From assembly GCF_963675165.1 (NCBI RefSeq), contig NC_087377.1, forward strand, positions 4,650,042-4,714,041: 64,000 bases of DNA, read 5' to 3'. Positions 1 through 11,900 of the stretch are shown one piece after another. Below the pieces are notes generated by a model. That model was not told where the DNA came from. It saw only the letters and a list, made by a program, of their open reading frames with translations, and made no database searches. The first letter of the stretch is position 1; each line of letters opens with the position of its first letter. The translations under genes and the position numbers were made by a program. This DNA is from Halichondria panicea (taxonomy: Eukaryota > Porifera > Demospongiae > Suberitida > Halichondriidae).

Positions 1-2440
1 TCCCTATAATTGAAATCATGCAGCCCTGCCCATCTTTTCACACGTGGCTGCAAATCAATAATCAGAGCAGCACCGTGAAGCGTTTCACTTTGGCTTTGTC
101 TCAGCTAGTTAGTCTCAGCTAGCTAGCTACCTCAAACAAAGAAGACCAAGACTTAAGTTCTAGATCTAGTATCAATCCTGAATGCTCCAGTATTCTCAGA
201 CTCAGCTCTAAGCACAACTTTATTCAGGAAGTGTACAAGTTTAGAACAATCTCAGCCACATGAAACCTCTCAGGTAAATGACATTTAATTGTTGCTCAGC
301 TAGACTAGCAATACACAATTGGCACCTGCATGCCTAGTATGTTACGTCTATAGCTAGCTAGCTTCTCACAAACATGTAAAAAAAGTCATGAACAATAGTC
401 AATAACAGTAGGTGTGCCCCAATCAAGAGGGTGTGGCACCGGAAGTGGGCGTGACAAAAAATTTCGCGGCGCTATCGCGCCGCTGATTTTTCTGCAGAAA
501 CCCCTGTCTCAAAAGTCTGGCTACGCCCCTGATAATTATAGTGACATTGTGTTATTACAAAATTGCTGTGTACCACGGTAGACTGGGTAGTGCCTCCTAA
601 TGAACTCAAACGATGAGCCCAAAGCATGGAGGCCACCTCACCTCTTAGTGCGGTTAACCCATCGGTTACGCCTATGCCGATGCAAAGTCCCCTTTGATGG
701 GAGGCACCCAACGACGAGCCTCCTAGTGCGGTTAACCAATCTTTAATAGTGCCTTTGCTCACCTCCTAGTGCGGCCGGTTAATCATCATCCTTAATAGAT
801 TAGGAAATATCTTTCATTCATTCAAGGTTGCCCGTAATCACGTGATCGGGAGCTGCTACGAGTTCAACAGCATTGGACTCCGGTTCCCATGAACTTAATC
901 TTTAATGGTATAGTTATTATTTAGTTTATTCTGTGGTGGAGGGGAGAAATTTAACGGCCTTGCCGTTACGAGTTCATTTGTTTTGTCTCAAGCTGCTTGC
1001 ATGTAGCATGCATGGCAAACAACATTTATTTTATGAGTTACATGGCCAAAATTTTGTCAACTACTTTTCAAAAAAAGTTTAGACTCTGGTTTAAACTTTG
1101 TGTGGATAACACCTCTTCGTTCATTCAATGTATTAACTGCTGCTTCCAATAATTATGCCGGTTGTAACCAGGACTGGGGCGTCGCATTTCACTTTCATTT
1201 TTAGAACGAGTTTATGCTTACAGCAAAGGTAAAAACAGAAAATAGCCAGAATAAAAGCTAATACAACAGAACAAGTCACTTTGTTTGTTATCTCCTCTGT
1301 ATGATACTCATGCCCACCCACCAGTAGCAGTTCCGAGTCATGGATGACAAGGGTATATAGTAAGAGGTGGGTGTGTTAAACGTAAATCCTCCTATGACAA
1401 CAGTTTTATAATTCGTCGCTCAGCTAGAGTTTTCATGTCGCACAGGGTTTTATAGTTCTCATCCCATTTCTTATAATTACAGTGCCCATGCACTGCAATG
1501 GCATCATAGCTACTAATGCTAGTTCTGAATTCAATTTTAGTTTCTTCGTGTATAGTTAATTGACCCCTTCTTTCTTCCTGACACCTGACGTCTTCTGGAG
1601 GCCCCAACAACTAGTTACTCGTAGCTACGTACCCTGTGAGCTCCTGCTGTTTTGATATTATAGGGTATTGTAGAACGTCCGTATGAATATTCTTCCAGTG
1701 TTTTAAATAGCCGCTTCCATGCAGTTGTGCACCCAGTCCAGTTTACTTCACATTTCTGAAATTAAATTCCAATTCAATGAATGTACACACCCAACTTGCT
1801 CACACTCACAGGGCAACTTAAGTGAATATCTTGTTGCCTAATTCTCGTGTGGAGAGAGATGTCAGGTCTGTAATGTTGTAGACATGTAGATTACAAACTA
1901 ACACCTTGGAATATAATTATAATAATTATACCTTTTCCTTAGTGACACCTGACCCCTATAGTAACTCCTGAATAGAATGAAGGCATCCCTATTTATGCAT
2001 TTATTTCTTTAGCATGCAAGTATTAAATAACTTACTAACATTATGATTGGCATAAAATTAAGCATAAAATGAATGGTTAACATAGCAAAAAAGGTGGGTT
2101 TCTATATACAATACGTACCATGCACCCTTAATAGGTTGCCTAGCTAGCTCGCTCTATAATATAGAATTGTTCGTAAACAATAGTTACAATTAACACATAG
2201 AAAATCATATACATTTGGCAGTACCTGTAGTTTGTATACAGGGCATCATCATTGACACTGCAGGCAACCTTCATCAAGCCTGCATGCCCTTTCACTGAAT
2301 GGGACCATGTTGCAGTCTAACTCTTGACAGTAGAGGTTTAGTAGTACGAGGGGAAGTCCCTGGGAAAAGCCCTTGAATACAGAAAGAGGATGTTGCAGTT
2401 TGCTGTGGTTTACCACAATAATCTATAGTTGTAAGGGGCG
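1..2440. other. Intergenic DNA upstream of gene A
   Basis: I find no convincing gene here. The open frames are short and lack recognisable domains or coding-like composition. Between about 636 and 780 a motif containing TAGTGCGGTTAACC recurs three times on the + strand, a small degenerate tandem repeat. AT-rich stretches with many CTAGCTAG-type words fill the rest, as in the introns of this window. A promoter for the gene starting at 2496 presumably lies in the right-hand part, but I cannot point to a TATA box or initiator. Confidence 0.5.
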
Positions 2441-2472
2441 ACAAGACAAGACAAGACAAGACAAGACAAGAG
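2441..2472. repeat. (ACAAG)n microsatellite
   Basis: Six consecutive ACAAG pentamers followed by a partial unit, ending about 25 bases before the start codon of gene A. It would lie in the 5' untranslated leader. The leader of the paralogous gene B has no such tract, so it arose or was lost after the duplication. Confidence 0.9.
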
Positions 2473-2495
2473 TTGTGCGTTTGAACAAAGCTTCA

Positions 2496-2694
2496 ATGGC
2501 TGAACCAGACCCAGAGTGAGTGAACATGTAGACTATAATCAACTGACTCTATAGTGCTACCTTTCATTGCATAGACCACTGCCTGAAGGTTGGGAGGAGG
2601 CACAGGATGATAATGGACGTACCTACTATCTAGACCACACTTCCAGACGTTCACAATGGGATCGACCAATCAGTGAACAGGACACACGGCAAAG
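2496..2694 (+). CDS. Gene A exons 1-2: start codon and WW domain
   Basis: Exon 1 (2496-2515) encodes MAEPDP and ends at a GTGAGT donor in phase 2. Exon 2 (2575-2694) encodes the WW domain: [20 protein letters not shown] then [10 protein letters not shown], with the two signature tryptophans, the central YY and the closing proline. WW domains bind proline-rich or phospho-Ser/Pro ligands. The exon is phase-symmetric (enters and leaves in phase 2), so it can be gained or lost cassette-style, and the paralogue at 52242 lacks it. Confidence 0.85.
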
Positions 2695-2926
2695 GTGTGT
2701 ATACCTGATGATTCTTAGGAGGTATACTTGCCAACTACTTAATTTTGCATTTCTTAACGTCATTATGATGTACAGTTTAGCAGAAAAATGTTGTGGTTAC
2801 TTTTCAAAAGCGCGCCTTATTTCCCCCTCTATATTAAATCCTTAATGACACCACCTGATTGTTATAGTGTGGAGCTTATAAATGCTCACACGAGCTTATT
2901 AAAGTACATTGTATACACCCACACAC

Positions 2927-2965
<39 letters not shown>

Positions 2966-5900
2966 TATGCACACACACCATACACACACCCACACACACA
3001 CACACCTACACACATCACACAGGAGACTGGAAAAAGCAATTTGTTGAATTGCATGTCACACACGCACACCTACCTACAAAATGTACCTATACCCACACAC
3101 ACATGCACACACTATGCAGTGTTCAGGAGCAGCTGGCCAGGGATCTGTGGGAGGCTGTAGACAATAAGGATGTCAGCAAAGTGAGGTCCGTTTTGGGACA
3201 GGGGGCCAACCCCAATCACCAGCTCTACTGGAGTAAGGAGTGGAGTGCCAAGTATGGACGCCCTCCAGTACACCAAGCATGCGTGAGGGGCTACCTGGAG
3301 ATCACTAGAGCACTCGTTAGTGGTGGAGCTGATATTGAGAAATTGAGTGGTGGAGTATTATTGACTGCATTTTACTATGCGTGTTGGAGAGGACATATGG
3401 AGATTATGGTGTACCTGTCGCAAGAGGTGAAGTGTCGTATTGGTAAGTGTGTGTCAGTCGCGTAGTGTTCATAGCGAGCCCAACAAGAATGTTTTTATAG
3501 ATTGTTTAATTTCCTAGATTACAAAACATGCATGTGTTGATGTAATGTTGATTGTAATAATAATTGTTTTTTCAAGTAATTTCTCATTTCCCACAATCCT
3601 TGATACTGTGTACACGCACATAATTATCTCACCGAGCTGGGATAATTACTGACCAGCACGGAGAAGCTTAATACTGCATGGTGTATTTATTATCATAATT
3701 AACTTCATTTTGAATACTATACAAACCTTTTAGTTGAGTCGTCATTGTGTGCATGTCATCACTTCTCTGAGGTTATATTATCACCACATACAGATGTGAG
3801 GGACAAGAGCAACCGAACACCACTGCATAATGCTTGTGTGGGAGGACGTATACAAGTTGTAAAATACCTTGTGGAGGTACTCAAGGTTGATGTTGGTGAG
3901 TCATTTTTGTAGTGGGTACCATTTCATTAGATCCTCTGATTGGAAATGAATTAATCAGTGTACCTGTATGTATCATCATGTAGTCATAATTATAATTATG
4001 GTAACTGTAATACAATACATACACGATACTAATATAATAATAATAGGCATCCTGTACTCAATAAGTATCTGATTGTGCTGATTGTGCATGCACGGTAATG
4101 GTCAATGCTGTTAGTACTACTACAAGATCTCTGTCCCTCACCTGTCCAGATGTGACTGATGATGCTGGCAGGACTCCTCTTGACTGGGCAGTACTGTATA
4201 GTCGCACTGAAGTTGTTGAATATCTCCAGTCTCTGCAGCCCTCCACTCCTGAACCAGGTATGTGTCACTAGAAATCCCATACCTAATTTCCACACACATA
4301 GATGTATGAAGTTCAAACTTGGCACACGAATAGAGCAAGCCATGCCGGTTCCATTGATACCTTCATTGTTTTTGTAGGACAAAATTAATGGTTGTGGTAC
4401 AAGTACGTGTTTTGTAGACCCCCAATAATACCGGCGTGGAATGTGGTATATACCAGGGCACACGGTACATGGGGAGGAAAGTGGATCAATTTACCCCCCC
4501 CACATAATTTTAGGGATATCCCCCTCGCTAACTTTCCCCCACCCCCTAATATTTGCATTAGATACTACGTTCCTAGGGATTAATTATAGCAGTAAACTGT
4601 AAACCCAAGCCCGATTGTTTGAAGTTCTGGTACCGGTAGCCACAAAAAACGACATAGAATAGATAACAATAGATGCATGTACTTAAAGTTTGGTAACATT
4701 ATAGATACTTGTACACAAGTCTGCTTGTTTAGACTTACTCTGTGCCTTTGACAAAGGTTTGCTCCCATACACTGTTTGGCTATGGCCATTTAAATAACAT
4801 GCAGTTGCTTCAGTATCGTTGAAGATTATTCATCAAGCCATCAGATAGGCTTCTGTTTATATTCAGCTCCTCTCCTATAATGACTGTGTGGAATTCAATC
4901 AACAATAATACTCAGGTATATTAAGGACTGGGACCTTCAATTATTGCTGAATTAGCTAAAACGCAGCCACGCCCACGATTTTTAATATGTTTTGTGTGTA
5001 AAAATTTTGTGCAGCTACTGATCTTTTTTAGTTCTAAAAACGGTGTTCTAAACCTTCCTTTTAGCTCTTAATTCTTAGTGTAGTAGGTAGTTCAAAGGCT
5101 TAAGCAAACATATCCGCTGGGAGAGAGCATCATGTTCTATTTAGAGTAAGTTATTAGCCTATAAAAATAAAAATGTCACTTATTGTCAGCTGTAAGACTA
5201 AGTTTTGTGCAAAATCTCACCTTTGGCCAAAGAAGTGGCTCTCTCCCAGCAGATATGTCTGCTTAAGCCTTTGAACTACCTACTACACTAAGAATTAAGA
5301 GCTAAAAGGAAGGTTTAGAACACCGTTTTTAGAACTAAAAAAGATCAGTAGCTGCACAAAATTTTTACACACAAAACATATTAAAAATCGTGGGCGTGGC
5401 TGCGTTTTAGCTGATTCAGCAATAATTGAAGGTCCCAGTCCTTAATATACCTGAGTAACTTAGTTATACCTCTTCACCTCTTCACCTCTTCATGCACGTC
5501 TGAGCGAAAGCAACAACAACGGCGAGAGGCATTAGCACAGCGCAGCTTGCTTGTAGTAGTATCTCTAGTCTCAGTTTAGACTCTTGCGTATATATAGCAA
5601 AATCTGTTGCTATTCCACTCAGTATAATAAAAGCACAGGTGCCGGTGCCTCAGTGGAGATGCCGGTTACTAGTGTAGGGAAGCTATTTTTAGGTGCCAGA
5701 GTTTCACTGCCAACAGCCATGTGTTATTATTTTTAACTTTAGAATCCTTTTTAATGGTCGATCATTATTTTTTTTCATGCAACTTCCATCGAGGCCATAG
5801 CAATTTTATTTGATACTGCATGCTTCTCGTTTAAATGTTGCCCATGCAGCACATAATTGTATTAGCCCTCTTCTCTTTGTACGCTATAATTATAGCTACT

Positions 5901-8900
5901 CAGGTGCATTAAGGACTGGGACCAACATAAAAAAGACATTTATAAGAGGCACTTCAACCTGCTGCTGTTTACTGTGTATATTAATCTGTGTAAAACTTTT
6001 ATGATGAAATGAAACACTGGCTTCCATTCTCTAGGAAAATATTAAAATGAAGCCCCGCCCACTAATTGATCAGTGGGGGTGGTCCGTTTTGTCAAAGCAC
6101 TATTTCACTTTTCTATTGAAAAATCGGCGTTTAAACACTAAGTCTACTAGCTATTGCTGCTGCTCATTATACTTAGTTCTATCTAAGCTAACAACTCACT
6201 CTAGCGCTTAGCCCTCCTGGTCTTTGCAAGGGAGAAATAACAGAAAGTTGTTTGATGTAGCAGTCTCATCTTGGATAGTAGGCTTCCCAGGGACACAGTC
6301 AACAATTTTTTGACAAAGTACAAGGATAAATCAGCTAAGGAAGGCTTATGAAGTCATCTATTGCCTCGCAAGCTTTACTAGAGGGTGTTTTAAACGCCGA
6401 CTAAGTCACTTCTCTAAACTAGCTGAATTACTGCAAAATGAAAAGGGAGTGGTACGTTGAAGTAATGAACGCGTGGGCGGAACCATGGCGACCGAGTGGG
6501 CGGGGCTTATAATTTGCAAATTCAGCAATAATTGAAGGTCCCAGTCCTTAATGCACCTGAGTATAGCTAGCTTTAGACAGAAGTTAGGTTAGCCTCGATT
6601 CCAGGCCGATTAATCTAGAATTTTGGGAATCCCCTTTTTTCTTTCTCTCATCTATTTTCTATCTTTGTACATCAACTTAGCTCTCTATTGCATTGTTCCA
6701 GAAGGCTTTCACACTAGAGTGAAGCCAGAAGAGGCTTTCATCTACCTCTATGACGGTTGTATGGTCACCTTGGATCAGTACAGGCTATATGGGAGCCTCA
6801 AACTGCTACTTGCGAAGACAACCCGGCCTATATATATAGGACCATTCTAGACGTAGATGAGAGCCTCTTCTGTTTTAAAACTAGTGTTCAAGCCTTCTAG
6901 ACCAACGCAATAAACGACATAAGCCACAGCTTCACAGAACTCAGTCATAGAGATAAATTATTACGAAACATATTCTTAGTAAACGGACTAATTTCCTGTG
7001 TAATTTACTAAGGTTTTACGTTCGTAGTAAGATTACCCATAATTTATTCTGGGTAATTTGAAGCGCATGCGCACTATCACCCCTGCAATAGGTACCAGGC
7101 CGTATTTTAATCGGCCTTGAATCGAGGCTAAGGTTATAGGTTTGTTACAGCTGCTCTTCACAGCTGCCTACATGTAGACTGTCACTAAGGTTATTGTTAG
7201 ATGGGCGTGGTCAGTCCATTATACTGATATCAGACCCTTTTCCTTGGAGGTGAAGTGGACGTGGGGACGAGGATAGCTAAAGCACCACCCACCTCCGTAG
7301 TGATTGCATTGCATGAACTCACTTTTACCTGTTTTGTGAGTTAGTGCTGCCTCCGTTGTGAATAGCAGTGCTGTCGGGTAGTAAGTAGTGGTATTTTGAC
7401 GTACCGTATATCTTCTAATTTATCGGACACTTCTAATTACCCCGGACACTCTTTTGGGCAATTTTCGCTGTTCTAATACAATGGACACTCCAGTGCTTTA
7501 ATATTACATTCGTTCTAAATAATCCGGACAATACCTTGAAAACAATTCATAGACGGCAAGTAAGACTTAGGGTGGCAGTTAGATAGCTTTGAGTACAGTG
7601 CAACAACCAAAGAGAGTAGATTTTTTTTTATATTATTATTTTTCACATTTTGTGACATATCTTCTGAAGTATAGGTGATATGATCTATTTGAGTGCAGGT
7701 ACTGAAAGTTCAACTATTGGCGCTTCCATTGGACCACCACTTGTTACATCATATGACATCATCACTATGAAATGGCTGTCTAAAGATGTGTACCTCCGAA
7801 AATATGTTAGGAATAGAAGTAGCTTATTTGTTTGAGTTAAGATCTGAAATTTGTTGTGTATGTACCTGAGTATATAGCTCATCTTTTGAGCTTCAACAGA
7901 AGTCTGGGCTACTAGTAAGTTCTGAGAAATACTGCATTTTGTTGTTTTTTGGTGGCAAATATGTTAGGAATACAACTTTCGATTTTATGCTAGTTAAGGT
8001 CTGATTTTTGAGAAGGATGTACTACAATAGTGTAAAATTCATTTGCACTAACTTACAGGAGCTAGACAAGTCTCTTCTTTGCTAGAGCGGCCCTTCTTGT
8101 CAAAAATGGTGATTTTGCTCCGTTTTGCTACTTTTGCTGACGTATGCAATGATATTCATTGATTTGTGACATCACAAATCATATTGTTGTTATTTGCTAC
8201 ATCCAAAGGTCATGTGATGTCTACCTGCAAATGGTATTGGTCATTCTGTGTCACAGGGGCGTGGCAATTGAGCCTTATACGTAGGCAAATCACCCCAAAA
8301 GTCATAAAAAGCACTGTTTTTGACAAGATGGGCCGCTCTAGCAAAGAAGAGGCTAGCCTAACTCCTGTAAGTTAGTACAGATGAAAAGTACACTATTGTA
8401 GTACATGCTGCTCAAAAATCAGACCTTAACTAATATAAAATCGAAAGTTGTATTCCTAACATATTTGCCACCAAAAAACAACAAAATGCAGTATTTCTCA
8501 GAACTTACTAGTAGCCCAGACTTCTGTTGAAGCTCAAAAGATGAGCAATATACTCAGGTACATGCACAACAAATTTCAGATCTTAACTCAACAAAATAAG
8601 CTACTTCTATTCCTAACATATTTTCGGAAGTACACATCTTCAGACAGCCATTTTATACTGATGATGTCATGTGATGTAACAGGTGGTGGTCCAATGGAAG
8701 CGCCAATAGTTGAACTTTAAGTACCTGCACTCAAATAGATCATATCACTTTTACTTTAAAAGATATGCCACAAAATGTAAAAAATGTGTACCAAAAAAAA
8801 AATCTACTCTCTTTGGTTGTTGCACTGTAGCTAGTTTTAGATAGCTAGTGCAACTATTCAGTTGCACACTGTTCTATTAAACTTAGCTAGCTCGCATGCA

Positions 8901-11900
8901 GTTACTTGCTTGTTCTAATTATTCCGGACACTTTGCATGCTCTATAAAAATCTGTTCCAATTATACCCGGACAATTTCCAAAATAATTATTTTTTACTGT
9001 CCGATAAATTAGAAGATATACGGTAACCTTAAAGCACCACCCATGCACCTCCCTATTGATGGCATTGCTCTCACTTTTGACTTATTTGTGGTATTTTGTG
9101 GTATGAATTCTAGAGGGTTAGTGCTGCATCCGTTGTGAATTTGTTGCTTCGTGGCAACATGTTATGCTATGTTATGCTCAAATGTCATTGGTTGCTACTA
9201 GGAACCCAGTATATGACGCATGCAAGACTATTGCGCAATCAGCATTAAGTTGATTATAATATTACACACTATAATTATCAGCATTAAGTTGATTATAACG
9301 TGATGCCCTTGTGATGTACTGCTTAATACCGTACTCTACCAAGATTACGCCCACGTCCGAAATTACGCCCACCCCCACTTTTGAGTGAAAGTTCCTGCAT
9401 AGGCTAATTTGCCTCGAGAATTAATACGCTCATCAGGAAGTGATGCATTTGTCAGTGAGCAAGTTGTCAAAAAAGGTTTATTATTGGTTAGCTCTGAATA
9501 ATTATAGCTAGATATAATTATAGCTAGATATAGTTAGATCCTATTTGCAAGTGTAAGAGACAAGGACAATCTTCTCTGAATCTCTGTTGAAGACTCTGAC
9601 AGTGACAAGGAACAACCTTCTGATGCAGAATCTTGACTCTTTATACCTAGCTACTTTACCCATGCATTTACCGTTGTTGTATGTTGATGTATTCATTGTA
9701 TTTCAAGAGCTGGCAGGCCTCAGACACAGACAGAGAAGAATAGTTTCTCAATGATTGGGCTTAATTTTGAGGCAAACACCTAGGTGGGCTTAATTTCGAG
9801 ACAAAACTACTGTTTTCGAAATTAAGCCCATGCCACCTGTAGCTGCTGTGTAGCATGCAATTAGGGTGGGCGTAATCTCAGTAGAGTACGGTACAACTCT
9901 TGCTCTCGTGCTCTAGTTGTATTAGCGTACATCCCTTGTGCATGAGTAATAACATATACAGCAGCCGTCAGAATAAAGTTCCTGTACCGTTTGCATGGCA
10001 CGTCACGTTGTCGTTTTTACGCAAACAGAAAATGTCTTGTCAACTGGAATTGTAGGCCTGATGTTTGTATGTAAACTATGCAAATGTTACATGTGTGTGT
10101 CTGCGTGATTTCAGATGGTGGAGGAGCAGAACATCCTGACGAGTTTTCTCTTGAACCTGGACAGGTAATTAAGACCTGAATGTTCTGTGCAGGGCTGTGG
10201 ATGTTTGTTAACTGTGTAAACCAGTCTATTGTCATGCAGATTATTGTCTTATACACTAGAGTCATGTACTTTCCTTTGTTATGTGCACTGTACCATCATA
10301 AAGCGAGTAACTGCTCATCTTGTTAGGAAGTCCAAGGTTTTACATTTATTATTGAATTGTACATTCGATGATGATAAATGGGTATTCTGCTTTGTTGTGT
10401 AGATTATGGAGGTGATAGCAGAAGAGGAGGAGGGATGGAGGCTCAACAATAAGGAGGGGGTCTTCCCAAGTACCCTTATAGAATCCACTCCGGTACCAGC
10501 CGAGCCTCCACCAGAACCAGGTCAGAACTTGACATTGCACGCACACACACACACACACTGTACTATGCATGGGTGGTTTTCTGTATCATTTGTAGTGCCT
10601 AAGTCAATATTCTCCTGATATATATGTCATTCACCTTCTTATATAATAGTGCGCACAGAGGAGCCCCCAAATTAACAGCCTCCAATGGGTCATAAGCTCT
10701 TCCCCTCAATAAATATTATTGCATAGCTGGTTGAGTATACAAAGGGCTCAGCTGAGAACACCAGAACTTTTCCGAGGGCACATATGCCAGTATGTATTTA
10801 TTTTATGTTTCTTAATTATTGTCAGCTGTGTCAACATCTGGTTGTGTTTGTAGGCACTCCATTGACTGAGGAAGACTCTGATGCTCTAGAAAAGCTGCTC
10901 CTAGACAACAAAATCTCTTTGACTGGTGAAAGGACATATGAGGCAGTTGAACGCCACCTTCGTGAGCTCGGACACGAAGAACTAGCTGCCAACCTGAGGG
11001 CAAACCTCGACAAAGGTGGGTAGTAGTTAGTAAGAGCTGTGGGTAGTAGTAGGTGGGTTGCTGTATTGAAGTTATACTCACCTGTGTTGAATATTGCATT
11101 GCATGAAGCCTCTCAAGATGAAAGGGACAACAGCGATAACTTTCGTGTTGATCAAATTAATAATGTACTATTATTAGAGTTGAATAGCACAAGGGCATAC
11201 CGGCCGTGGTAGTCATTCTTTTGTATTCCTTAGAAAACCACATGTAATGACATAACTAATTTGATACTATAAATAACCACAACAATAAAAATTATGTTGC
11301 AAGTGCAGTATCTGGATGCAGTAGTTAATAGGTTGCATGGTGGTGCGTTAGGTAAACACTGCCGACCATGTGTGTGCATGTACAGTATCAGAGGAGGTGG
11401 ATGGGTGCCTCGATTTAGCTCTGCATTAGCGTTGAGCATTATCCGTCCTCGCTCAATGTTACAGCAGAGGTTAATTGCTATTTCGAGTGCTCTGCATGGT
11501 ACCATATATGCTTGATCGGAGTCCACTCTTGTATCCACTCTCAAATACTAGCCTCCCTTGCTAGCAAAATGACATATTTAGTAGCCATTCTCAAATAGTA
11601 GCCTCAGTGAACTTTGCCTCTATTTCTGCATGCACGTGGCAGCCATTAGTATTAATACTAGCAGCTAGCTATACATGTATCTAGGTACAGCTTGTCACAA
11701 ACTTTCTCATGGCAGCAGCAGGGTTCGAGTTTATGCAGGTGAAAATAACTTTTGATGACATAATAAACGCCTGTCTCGAATTCTATAGCCTCCTCTGCTA
11801 GTAAAATAAACATTTAGTAGCCGCGGCCTCTGATCAAACATAATAATTATGTGATAATAATTATGTGATACTATAATTAATTATGATATCATTTTATAGG

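Noticed and set aside
1392-1610. Minus-strand 72-codon frame in the upstream region
   Set aside because: No domain, no splice context and low-complexity surroundings; no more than chance.
2788-3160. His/Thr-rich peptide upstream of the ankyrin exon
   Set aside because: Translation of an intronic CA microsatellite; the true exon begins at 3120 after a CAG acceptor.
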